From Streptosporangiaceae bacterium (lineage in GTDB: Bacteria; Actinomycetota; Actinomycetes; Streptosporangiales; Streptosporangiaceae), in contig JAICWX010000087.1 in the NCBI GenBank assembly GCA_025934635.1, positions 1-27,867 on the forward strand: 27,867 nt of DNA. The letters run 5' to 3'. This document shows positions 16,145-23,022 of the stretch, piece after piece. The first letter of the stretch is position 1; the number at the start of each line of letters is the position of its first letter. A program made the position numbers and the translations under genes. Under the pieces are notes generated by a model, which worked only from the letters and a program-made list of their open reading frames with translations, was not told the origin of the DNA and ran no database searches.

Positions 16145-16487
16145 GACTTCCTTGTCCGCCTGGTGCGGGCGGAATTTGCTAACTGACACGGCGACGCCGG
16201 CCAGTGATCACGGCCCCGTCCGGCCGGGGCGCGATCCGGCTCTGGTCGCCGGGACCGGCGGGCTCCGGCCGCCCGGCGGGCCTCTCCGGCGGTCCAGAGC
16301 CCGCCTGGTACAGCGTGTCGCGTCATTTCGGTGATCCTTGCCGCCGTCGGTACTACACTCCCAGAATGTCATCCTAATTCCTCGCGTGCAAGATTGCACG
16401 ATGAGATTTAGGGTGACTTGCTCGATATACTTTCTTGCCTGTTCAGGGCAGTCGCCCGTGCGTTTGGCCAGGGAGGTGGCGGCGTTG
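16145..16487. other. Divergent control region between the cNMP-binding gene and the first DUF5753 regulator
   Basis: The left half is GC-rich; from about 16330 the base composition falls sharply. It holds a perfect palindrome (16385-16400) and a candidate -10 TATACT (16426-16431), without a good -35. The frame of the downstream regulator stays open upstream to 16338, but this part lacks coding character and a ribosome binding site. Confidence 0.5.
16385..16400. promoter_or_regulatory. Perfect palindrome CGTGCAA-GA-TTGCACG
   Basis: 7-bp arms with a 2-bp centre lie 25 bp before a TATACT -10 candidate and about 88 bp before the DUF5753 regulator start. It is a likely operator; the binding protein is unknown and could be the regulator itself. 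Confidence 0.55.
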
Positions 16488-17342
16488 GTGGGAAGGCGTC
16501 CTGCCTCGGTGCGCGCCCGGCAGCTTGCCGCTGAGCTACGCCGCCTCCGAGAGGCGGCCACTCTCACCGGTGAAGCGGTCGCGTCCCGGCTGGGCTGGTC
16601 ACCGTCCAAGGTCTCACGCATCGAGACTGCCCGGATCTCGGTGAGTGCGAGCGACCTCCGGCGCCTGCTCGACCTATACCAGGTCGCAGGCCCGCTCCGT
16701 GAACGCCTTACCGGACTCGGCCGCACCGCGAGCCGGCGAGGTTGGTGGGACGCGTTTACCGACGCCACCACCGATGAGTACTCTGCGCTGATCGCGCTGG
16801 AGTCAGACGCGGAGTCCGAGCGCCATTTCGCTCCCATCATCTTGCCTGGCCTCCTCCAGACGGAGGAGTACGCGCTGGCGATCACACGTGCCTCGCTGCT
16901 AATGGCGCCACCCGGGGAAATCGCTCGATTGTCCCAGGTGCGCATGAAACGTCAGGAAGTGCTGACCAGGGATAAACCGTTCGAGCTGCACGTCGTTATC
17001 GACCAGAGCGTGCTGCTACGGAAGGTGGGAAGCCCCGAGACCATGCGTGGCCAGCTGGCGCATCTTGTTGAAATGGCCGGTCGTCCGAATGTCACACTCC
17101 AGGTCCTTCCCCTAGAAGCGGGGCCGCACCTGGCGCTGACCGGCGTATTCACTATAGTACGATTCCCAGAGAAGATCGCATTTGAAATAGTGTTCGTAGA
17201 GAACATGACGAGCGATCTCTTTATAGAAGACGAAAACGACGTATACCGCTATGGTCTCGCCTTCGATCGCCTGCTCGAATTGGCGCTGGAGGAAGATAAG
17301 TCGATTGCGCTCATTTCGCGCATCGCCGACGAGAGCAGATAG
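16488..17342 (+). CDS. HTH (XRE) regulator with DUF5753 domain, Scr1 family
   Basis: From GTG 16488 the product has 284 residues, the usual family length; GGGAGG lies 11 nt upstream, and GTG 16458 is an alternative. Residues ~10-70 are an XRE HTH (RQLAAELRRLREAATLTGEA, WSPSKVSRIETARISVSASDL). Residues ~90-280 are DUF5753 (RRGWWDAF, IILPGLLQTEEYALAI, FELHVVIDQSVLLRKVG, LQVLPLEAGPHLALTGVF). Such regulators pair with DUF397 proteins in Streptomyces and relatives, in a toxin-antitoxin-like or developmental arrangement. Its DUF397 partner follows after 21 bp. The second half is notably less GC-rich than the chromosome, with codons such as ATA, suggesting transfer. Confidence 0.92.
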   Translation: MGRRPASVRARQLAAELRRLREAATLTGEAVASRLGWSPSKVSRIETARISVSASDLRRLLDLYQVAGPLRERLTGLGRTASRRGWWDAFTDATTDEYSALIALESDAESERHFAPIILPGLLQTEEYALAITRASLLMAPPGEIARLSQVRMKRQEVLTRDKPFELHVVIDQSVLLRKVGSPETMRGQLAHLVEMAGRPNVTLQVLPLEAGPHLALTGVFTIVRFPEKIAFEIVFVENMTSDLFIEDENDVYRYGLAFDRLLELALEEDKSIALISRIADESR

Positions 17343-17363
17343 CGAATAAGGAGGCATAGGCAA

Positions 17364-17564
17364 GTGAATGAGCGCGGTGATATGTGGCGCAAGAGCAGTT
17401 ATAGCGCCGATCAGGGAGCTTGTGTGGAAATTACCAAGAGGTCGCGATGGGTAATGGCCGTCCGAGATAGCACGAACGCAAGTGGTTCTACCCTTTTCTT
17501 TACTCCGGATGAGTGGAAAACATTCACCTGTCAGGTCAAGAGCGTCGATCCTGGTCGGCGATGA
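17364..17564 (+). CDS. DUF397 domain protein (partner of the DUF5753 regulator)
   Basis: The 66-residue protein carries the DUF397 signature: MWRKSSYSADQGACVEI, then VAVRDS-like (VMAVRDSTNASGSTLFFTPD) and a final EWKTFTCQVKS. GGAGG lies 9 nt before the GTG start. It is almost certainly co-transcribed with the upstream regulator, 21 bp away. DUF397 proteins are small, of unsettled function, and habitually encoded next to Scr1-type HTH proteins. The base composition is well below the window average. Confidence 0.93.
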   Translation: MNERGDMWRKSSYSADQGACVEITKRSRWVMAVRDSTNASGSTLFFTPDEWKTFTCQVKSVDPGRR

Positions 17565-17895
17565 CGCCTGCCACGGACGTGCCTGCCAGCGACTTCTTCC
17601 CCGGAATCCACCCGCCCCGGGGGAAAGCTGGAATGGCCGAGATCGCAGCCTCTTACGCGGTACAAAGGCGTCACACTGTGTGTGGCGATAATAGGGATAT
17701 AATAGTTAATGATGTGGGAGAATATGTTGGGCAGAGCGGTTGGCATTGACGCGGCGATCGCCGTTCCGGCGAATTTCAACGAATTCCAGCGGCGGGCCAC
17801 TAGGGAGACCGGGCGGATCGGCGGCCTGAACGTGCCCCGCAGGCAAAGGCCAGCGTGCTGTCAGCGAGCCCATCATCATTGGGAGCACTGCCAAC
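17565..17895. other. Leader region of the TIR gene
   Basis: The stretch holds a CACAC-T-GTGTG inverted repeat (17672-17682), a perfect -10 TATAAT (17698-17703) and a 75-codon frame starting 5 nt after that -10 (ATG 17709, to 17936), overlapping the TIR start. The frame has no recognisable domain; it could be a leaderless leader peptide or chance. Confidence 0.45.
17672..17703 (+). promoter_or_regulatory. Candidate promoter and operator for the TIR gene
   Basis: TATAAT at 17698-17703 is a consensus -10, rare in this GC-rich DNA. The -35 region is not recognisable, and the CACAC-T-GTGTG repeat sits in its place, which suits activator-dependent or repressed control. Confidence 0.45.
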
Positions 17896-18396
17896 ATGCA
17901 GACACGCGACAAGGTCTTTATCAGCTACAGCCATGATGACAAGAATTCTCTGAAAGAACTGCAAAAGCATCTCGCACCCTACATTAATAACGACTTGATC
18001 ACGGTGTGGGACGATACCCAGATCAGGCCAGGCGCACGCTGGAAGGAGAGTATAGAGCGCGCTCTGGCCTCAGCCAAAGTCGCCGTGCTGCTAGTGAGCC
18101 CGGATTTCCTCTATTCGCGGTTTATAGCCGAGCATGAGCTCCAGCCACTTCTGGAGGCGGCCCGGAACCAGGGCGTGGTGATTCTTTGGGTCCCTATACG
18201 GGCCAGCTCGTTCGAGGAAACAGCTATCGCGGATTATCAGTCCGTACATCCTCCTAAAAAGCCACTCGCAAGCCTCCGGCGTGGTGCCCGCGATGACGCA
18301 TGGGTGAATATATGTAAAGCCATCCAGCGTGAGTACCGGCGGTTATGGCGAACTGTATTGACTGGTCTGCAGGTCCGCACTAATCCGGGCCGGTAG
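17896..18396 (+). CDS. Stand-alone TIR-domain protein, putative NAD+-processing enzyme
   Basis: The 166-residue protein consists almost wholly of a TIR domain: KVFISYSHDDKN (box 1, residues 6-17), LITVWDDTQIRPGARWKESI (box 2/BB-loop region), AKVAVLLVSPDFLYSRFIAE followed by HELQPLL. In NADase TIRs the catalytic Glu sits in the S-x-F/W-x-x-x-E-L context, here most likely Glu81. No signal peptide, membrane segment or second effector domain is present. GGGAG lies about 11 nt before the ATG. It is flanked by two Scr1-type HTH regulators and a DUF397 gene, within a low-GC patch. Prokaryotic TIR proteins often act in phage defence by making or degrading NAD-derived signals; no partner such as ThsA is encoded here. 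Confidence 0.9.
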   Translation: MQTRDKVFISYSHDDKNSLKELQKHLAPYINNDLITVWDDTQIRPGARWKESIERALASAKVAVLLVSPDFLYSRFIAEHELQPLLEAARNQGVVILWVPIRASSFEETAIADYQSVHPPKKPLASLRRGARDDAWVNICKAIQREYRRLWRTVLTGLQVRTNPGR

Positions 18397-18416
18397 ATAG
18401 TCGGCCCAGGGTATTT

Positions 18417-18432
18417 GTGACTTCTGTGTCAC
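18417..18432. promoter_or_regulatory. Inverted repeat GTGAC-N6-GTCAC
   Basis: Perfect 5-bp arms lie just after the TIR stop. The right arm belongs to CTGTGTCAC, which recurs at about 18511-18519, and a related GTCACACTGTG lies before the TIR gene at about 17670. This suggests a common regulator for the cluster. Confidence 0.4.
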
Positions 18433-18555
18433 GGGAGTGTTCAGCGGACCAATGTGATTGGTGTTTGTCATGTGCCTGGAACTATAACAGAATTTATCTT
18501 CAGTTAAGGGTGCTGTGTCACACGCTCGTCATCGTCGTGACAGCCTTGGTTGGGA

Positions 18556-18597
18556 TTCCGGCAGGAAGGAATATATACAGTGTTGCTTCCTGCGGAA
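18556..18597 (+). promoter_or_regulatory. Leader hairpin overlapping the ribosome binding site of the second DUF5753 gene
   Basis: TTCC-G-GCAGGAAG (18556-18568) pairs with CTTCCTGCGGAA (18586-18597) over 12 bp with one bulged G; the loop is AT-rich (17 nt). The GGAA of the right arm is part of the only Shine-Dalgarno-like sequence before ATG 18611. The stem may mask it, or may terminate upstream transcription. Confidence 0.55.
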
Positions 18598-18610
18598 AGT
18601 GATACCAGAC

Positions 18611-20152
18611 ATGGCAAATGATCACGGTCCTGTCGTCCAGGGCGCTCTCCTGTGTGACGCGCTCGCCAGGCTGCGCAGGGACGCGAGTCTGTCTCGTGAG
18701 CAGGTGGCAATGAACCTGGCGTGGACGCCAGAGCACGTGATCAGTATCGAGGTCGGCCACCTGGTCGACGAGGCCGACCTCGAGGCCCTTATGAGACAGT
18801 ACGACGTCCCGGCTGCCCGCCAGGAGCAACTGCGCGAGCTGCACCGCGGTGCGCTTGAAGCCTGCTGGTGGACCGCCTACCAGCACGACGTCCCGGCCGG
18901 ATACCTCGACTACATCGGCTACGAACGCGGAGCGGCCAGCATCCGCCAGTTTCCCGGCCCGGTCGTACCTGGCCTGCTGCAGACGGCCGGCTACGCGCGG
19001 GCGCTCACCGACGTGGCGCTCGAGAACCCGGACCGGGCCGCCCGGGTGGTCGAGCTCCGGCGCAGGCGCCAGACCGAACTCGCCGCCCGCGATACCCCAC
19101 CCCGGCAGCACTACCTCCTGGACGAAGCGGTGCTCCGCCGGCGCACCGGGGCCAGCACGGATCCGGCGATCATGGCCGGTCAGCTGCGGCACATCGCGCT
19201 CGCGGCCAGCGTCGGCGGCGAGGTCACCGTGCAGGTGATTTCCTTCGGGGCGGGCGAGCACGCCGGCCTGTCCGGCCCTTTCACCCTGCTCGAATTTACC
19301 GGCGGCCTGCCCGACATGGTATACCTCGACCCGGGCCGGGATCCCATCGAGCTGCTCACCCGCCACGACCAGGTAGCAGACTACGCGCGCCGCTTCGAAC
19401 GGCTGCGCGCGGCCGCGCTCTCCGTGGCTGAATCGCTGGCGCTTATCCGGGCCGCGGCGGAGGACGTCTCGTTACCCGGGCCGGCGCACCGGACGCGGCT
19501 CCGCTGGCTAGCCACCCGCCCGGGCGGCCGCCAGCACCTCGTCGCACACCGCGGGCATCCCGGTCGGGCCGGCCGCCCGCTGGGTCAGCACCACCACGGT
19601 CAGGTCCTGGTCCGGGACGTTGACCCAGGTCGTGCCCAGGCCGCCCTCCCAGGTGTAGCTGCCGTCGGCGAGCACCGACACGCCGTAGCCCCAGCCGCGG
19701 TCACCGAGGAAGCTGAACCCGGGCCAGACCCGGGCCCGCTGCAAGTCGGTCAGCTGGTCCCGGGTCATCTCGGCCACGGTCTGCGGCGTCAGCACCGGCC
19801 CGCCGCCGCGGAGCAGCATCCGGCCGAACGCGAGCAGGTCGGCCGCCGTGGACACCAGGCCGCCGGCCCCGTCGGGGAACCGGGGCGGCCGCGACCACTG
19901 CCCGTCCGGCCGGTCGGTGACCGCCAGTTCCCCGTCCCGCTCCTCGTACGCGGTCGCCAGCCTGCTCGTGTCGGCCGCGTAAAACCCGGTGTCGTCCATG
20001 CCCAGCGGCCCCAGCACCCGGTCCCGCATGACCTCCCCGAACGGAGCGCCGCCGGCCCGCGCGGCCAGCACCCCGAGTACCTGCGACCCGGCCGAGTACA
20101 GCCAGCGCTCACCCGGCTGGGCCAGCAGCGGCAGCTCACCCAGCCGCCGTAG
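18611..20152 (+). CDS. HTH (XRE) DUF5753 regulator with run-on C-terminus
   Basis: Residues 1-~287 (to about 19470) are a standard Scr1-type protein: HTH in CDALARLRRDASLSREQVAM and WTPEHVISIEVG, then DUF5753 with GYLDYIGYERGAASIRQFPG, VVPGLLQTAGYARALTD, HYLLDEAVLRRRTG and VQVISFGAGEHAGLSG. Family members end near SVALIRxxAEE; here there is no stop after SLALIRAAAEDVS. The frame continues 226 codons antisense to the serine hydrolase gene and ends at 20152. The first codon beyond the family boundary is TTA (19472), the rare bldA-type codon. The extension has the Pro/Arg/Gly composition of a shadow frame, so it is not evidence of a new domain. A lost stop or small frameshift is likely. No DUF397 gene follows. 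Confidence 0.8.
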   Translation: MANDHGPVVQGALLCDALARLRRDASLSREQVAMNLAWTPEHVISIEVGHLVDEADLEALMRQYDVPAARQEQLRELHRGALEACWWTAYQHDVPAGYLDYIGYERGAASIRQFPGPVVPGLLQTAGYARALTDVALENPDRAARVVELRRRRQTELAARDTPPRQHYLLDEAVLRRRTGASTDPAIMAGQLRHIALAASVGGEVTVQVISFGAGEHAGLSGPFTLLEFTGGLPDMVYLDPGRDPIELLTRHDQVADYARRFERLRAAALSVAESLALIRAAAEDVSLPGPAHRTRLRWLATRPGGRQHLVAHRGHPGRAGRPLGQHHHGQVLVRDVDPGRAQAALPGVAAVGEHRHAVAPAAVTEEAEPGPDPGPLQVGQLVPGHLGHGLRRQHRPAAAEQHPAEREQVGRRGHQAAGPVGEPGRPRPLPVRPVGDRQFPVPLLVRGRQPARVGRVKPGVVHAQRPQHPVPHDLPERSAAGPRGQHPEYLRPGRVQPALTRLGQQRQLTQPP

Positions 20153-20665
20153 CCAGACGTCAGGCGCCGGGGTGGTTCCCGGATCAGGCGCACCGAACGA
20201 GTTGAGCTCACGCTCTCCTACCGCCCGCACGATCGGCCACGGCTCCGCCGCGGTGAACATCGCGCCCTGCATCCCGAACCCCCACGTGAACGTGAGCAGG
20301 TCGCGGACCGTCACCGCGCGCTCGGCCGCCACCGTGTCGTCCAGCGGCCCGTCCGGCCGCCGCAGCACCCGGCGCCCCGCCAGTTCCGGCAGCAGCCGGT
20401 CCACCGGCTCGTCCAGGCTCAGCACTCCGTCCTCGATCAGCCCGAGAATCACCGCCGCGGTGACCGGCTTCGTCGTCGACGAGATGCGGAACACGGTGTC
20501 TTCCCGCATCGGCGCCCCGCCCACCGCCATGCTCCCGGCCGCCCTGATATACGTCGCGTCGCCCTGAGCCACCGCCGCGACCACCCCCGGCGCCTGCCCC
20601 TGCGCCACCGCCGCCCCGATGATCTCCCCTACCCTCTCCGTACCTTTCGTATGGCCGTACGTCAT
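19508..20665 (-). CDS. Serine hydrolase, beta-lactamase/EstB family
   Basis: The 385-residue protein is of the class C beta-lactamase / D-alanyl-D-alanine carboxypeptidase fold. It has the SxxK nucleophile motif in RISSTTKPVTAA (residues ~61-72), the YxN position as YSAG (Tyr-Ser-Ala) and a late WEGGLGT in place of KTG. Without a signal peptide and with YSA for YSN, it is more like EstB-type esterases than a secreted beta-lactamase. The substrate is unknown. It is divergent from the ThDP enzyme gene, with 43 bp between starts, and no strong ribosome binding site is visible. Its 3' half is overlapped antisense by the run-on regulator frame. Confidence 0.9.
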   Translation of the reverse strand: MTYGHTKGTERVGEIIGAAVAQGQAPGVVAAVAQGDATYIRAAGSMAVGGAPMREDTVFRISSTTKPVTAAVILGLIEDGVLSLDEPVDRLLPELAGRRVLRRPDGPLDDTVAAERAVTVRDLLTFTWGFGMQGAMFTAAEPWPIVRAVGERELNSFGAPDPGTTPAPDVWLRRLGELPLLAQPGERWLYSAGSQVLGVLAARAGGAPFGEVMRDRVLGPLGMDDTGFYAADTSRLATAYEERDGELAVTDRPDGQWSRPPRFPDGAGGLVSTAADLLAFGRMLLRGGGPVLTPQTVAEMTRDQLTDLQRARVWPGFSFLGDRGWGYGVSVLADGSYTWEGGLGTTWVNVPDQDLTVVVLTQRAAGPTGMPAVCDEVLAAARAGG

Positions 20666-20708
20666 GGAGCCAGCCTACGATCGAGCGCGTGACTAACGGA
20701 GAAATGCT

Positions 20709-22325
20709 GTGAACGGAGCCCAGACCCTCATCGGCAGCCTGACCGGCGCGGGCGTCGACGTGTGCTTCATGAACCCCGGCACCTCGGAGATGCACTTCGT
20801 CGCCGCCCTGGACGCGGTGCCCGCCATGCGCGGCGTCCTCGCCCTGTTCGAGGGCGTCGCCACCGGCGCCGCCGACGGCTACGCCCGGATCGCCGGCCAA
20901 CCGGCGGCGGTGCTGCTGCACCTCGGCCCGGGCCTGGCCAACGGCCTGGCCAACCTGCACAACGCCCGCCGGGCCGGCACCCCGGTCGTCGTCATCGTCG
21001 GCGCCCACGCCACCGGCCACGTCCGCTACGACGCCCCCCTCCAGTCCGACATCGAGGCCCTGGCCCGCACCGTCTCCGGCTGGGTGCACACCAGCGGCCA
21101 CCCCCGCGACCTGGCCCCGGACGCGATGCGCGCCCTCGCCGCCGCCCAGTCCGGCCAGATCGCCACCCTCATCCTGCCCGCCGACGTCTCCTGGACCGAA
21201 GGCGCCGCCCTAGCCCCGCCCCGCCCCGCGCCCCCGCCCGCAGCCATCGCCGACGGTCAGCCATCAGCCATCAGCCAGCTCGTCACCGCCGGTCCCGCCA
21301 CGATGCTCTTCCTCGGCGGCCGGGCCCTGTCCGAGCGCGGCCTGCGGGCGGCCAGCCGGATCAGCGCCGCCACCGGGACCCGCTTGCTGGCCGAGACGTT
21401 CCCGGCCCGGCTCGAGCGCGGCGCCGGCCTGCCCGCCGTCGACCGGCTGGCCTACCTGGCCGAGTCGGCCGAAAAACAACTGGCCGGGGTCGAGGATCTC
21501 GTCCTGGCGGGCGCGCGCTCGCCGGTGTCGTTCTTCGCCTATCCCGGCAAGGCCAGCGACCTGGTCCCGGCCGGCTGTACCGTCACCACCCTGGCCGACC
21601 GTGACCAGGACGTCGAGGCCGCCCTCGAGGAAGTGGCCGGCCTGGTCGCGGCCGGGACGGAGCCGGTCCTGGCCGAGCCCGCCCTGCTGCCCGCCGAGCC
21701 CGGGCCGCTGAACGCGGTCAACCTGGCCAACACGATCGCCGCGTCGCTGCCGGCGGGCGTCATCATCGCCGACGAGGCCAACACCTCCGGCTTCGCGCTG
21801 CCGATGGCCCTGGCGGGCGCGCCCCGGCACACCGTGCTCACCCTCACCGGCGGCTCGATCGGGCAGGGGATGCCGGCCGCCACCGGCGCGGCCATCGCCG
21901 CCCCGGACCGGCCGGTGCTGTCCCTGGAAGCCGACGGCAGCGCGCTGTACACCATCCAGGCGCTGTGGACCCAGGCCCGCGAGCAGCTCAACGTGACGAC
22001 CGTGCTGATCAACAACGCCGCCTACGCGATCCTGCGGATGGAACTGGCCCGCACCGCCGCGGGCGGGGCGGGCCAGGGAAGGGCGGGCCAGGAAAGGGCG
22101 GGCCAGGAAAGGGCGGGGGAGCGGGCGGGACGGATGCTCGACCTGTCCGGTCCCACCCCGGATTTCACCCAGATCAGCGCCGGCCTCGGTGTCCCCGCGA
22201 GCCGCGTCACCACCGCCGAGGAACTGGACCGGGCGCTGCGCGCGGCCTACGCGGAACCGGGGCCGCACCTCATCGAGGCGATCGTCCCCTCGATGGCGCC
22301 GCCGCCGGACGCCGGGGCGTGGTGA
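20709..22325 (+). CDS. ThDP-dependent enzyme, acetolactate synthase large subunit family
   Basis: The 538-residue protein has the three-domain plan of the ALS/benzoylformate decarboxylase family. The N-terminal Pyr domain contains the catalytic Glu48 in LFEGVATGAADGYAR, and the C-terminal PP domain contains the ThDP/Mg motif EADGSALYTIQALW ending in LINNAAY. The first Gly of the canonical GDG is Ala. It is not the main biosynthetic IlvB: no small subunit follows and the length is shorter, so a 2-keto acid decarboxylase or ligase on another substrate is likely. A 15-bp repeat (22067-22111) inserts GQERA units after MELARTAAGG near the active-site loop. GTG start with GGAG upstream. A strong terminator follows. 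Confidence 0.87.
   Translation: MNGAQTLIGSLTGAGVDVCFMNPGTSEMHFVAALDAVPAMRGVLALFEGVATGAADGYARIAGQPAAVLLHLGPGLANGLANLHNARRAGTPVVVIVGAHATGHVRYDAPLQSDIEALARTVSGWVHTSGHPRDLAPDAMRALAAAQSGQIATLILPADVSWTEGAALAPPRPAPPPAAIADGQPSAISQLVTAGPATMLFLGGRALSERGLRAASRISAATGTRLLAETFPARLERGAGLPAVDRLAYLAESAEKQLAGVEDLVLAGARSPVSFFAYPGKASDLVPAGCTVTTLADRDQDVEAALEEVAGLVAAGTEPVLAEPALLPAEPGPLNAVNLANTIAASLPAGVIIADEANTSGFALPMALAGAPRHTVLTLTGGSIGQGMPAATGAAIAAPDRPVLSLEADGSALYTIQALWTQAREQLNVTTVLINNAAYAILRMELARTAAGGAGQGRAGQERAGQERAGERAGRMLDLSGPTPDFTQISAGLGVPASRVTTAEELDRALRAAYAEPGPHLIEAIVPSMAPPPDAGAW
22067..22111 (+). repeat. In-frame 15-bp repeat, three copies (GQERA)
   Basis: GGCGGGCCAGGAAAG-type units begin at 22067, 22082 and 22097. 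They encode an Ala/Gly/Gln/Glu/Arg insert in the ThDP-binding domain after the INN motif. Confidence 0.9.
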
Positions 22326-22370
22326 TACCCCGTTTGGTGCCTGCTGTTTTGGCTTGGTATTAACAAAGCC

Positions 22371-22398
22371 CCCGGCCGGGCCCTTAAGCCCGGCCGGG
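22371..22398. terminator. Bidirectional terminator hairpin
   Basis: CCCGGCCGGGC (22371-22381) and GCCCGGCCGGG (22388-22398) form a perfect 11-bp stem with loop CCTTAA between the convergent ThDP-enzyme and SsgA-like genes. Confidence 0.85.
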
Positions 22399-22413
22399 AG
22401 CCCCGGGGTCTGG

Positions 22414-22863
22414 TTACGCCTGGCTGAGCAGTTCGGTCAGCTCGGCGTCAAAATCCATGTGGTCAGACTCGTGGCCGTCCGGCACAACCTGGTAGGTCTG
22501 GGCCAGGAAGGAATCAACCGCGGCCGCGCTGGCCTCAAACTGGGCGTGCCCGAACGGGGACGTCATCGAGATGTTCAGCACCTTCCGGCCGATCCCGGTC
22601 ATCTCGTCGCCTGCTGCCGCTGATGGCCAGGCCTGGACGTCCCCGATCCCCTCGCGAGAGTGCAGGGCGGCCGCGAGCAGGTCGCGGGCGAGGGTCCACT
22701 CCACCGGCTCGTCCGTGCCTACGTGAAATGCGATCTTGACCGCGTACGGGTCCTGACAGCTGTAGGAAAGACTGGCCATCAGCGGCACGATCGTCTGCTC
22801 CGGGCCGACCAGGCCCAGGCCGAGCTCGGCCGAGACCGCTGTGCGGCTGCTGTTACTGCTCAT
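22414..22863 (-). CDS. SsgA-family sporulation/cell-division regulator
   Basis: The 149-residue protein matches SsgA-like proteins (SALPs): strands around LSYSCQDPYAVKIAFHVGTD, then EPVEWTLARDLLAAAL, GDVQAWPS, ISMTSPFGHAQFEASAAAVD and SFLAQTYQVVPDG. These proteins are restricted to sporulating actinomycetes and guide septum placement, cell-wall remodelling and spore maturation at the division site. Which paralogue this is cannot be decided. A stop codon lies in frame 8 codons before ATG 22863, which confirms the start; GGGGGTGGCGGGAG precedes it. A short frame ending inside its first codons (stop near 22853) could be a coupled leader peptide. Confidence 0.93.
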   Translation of the reverse strand: MSSNSSRTAVSAELGLGLVGPEQTIVPLMASLSYSCQDPYAVKIAFHVGTDEPVEWTLARDLLAAALHSREGIGDVQAWPSAAAGDEMTGIGRKVLNISMTSPFGHAQFEASAAAVDSFLAQTYQVVPDGHESDHMDFDAELTELLSQA

Positions 22864-23022
22864 CTCCCGCCACCCCCAGTGACATTAGCTGGTCATCGGC
22901 CTCGGCCCCGCTGGCCGGTGCGTGATCTTCAACTACCCATAAGATCTCCCGTCCCAGTAGCCCCACGGGTCGCCGTCCAGGTGCAGATCGGTTGCGGCTG
23001 AAGGTTGTGCTTTGATGTGCTG

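Noticed and set aside
18417..18602. 61-codon frame with a hydrophobic stretch after the TIR gene
   Set aside because: No ribosome binding site; it overlaps inverted repeats and a hairpin that better explain the region.
19475..20152. C-terminal 226 codons of the run-on regulator as a novel domain
   Set aside because: The stretch is antisense to a well-supported serine hydrolase and has shadow composition, so no domain was claimed.
22853..22961. Short minus-strand frame ending inside the SsgA-like gene start
   Set aside because: Possible coupled leader peptide, but no clear start or ribosome binding site, so not listed as a gene.
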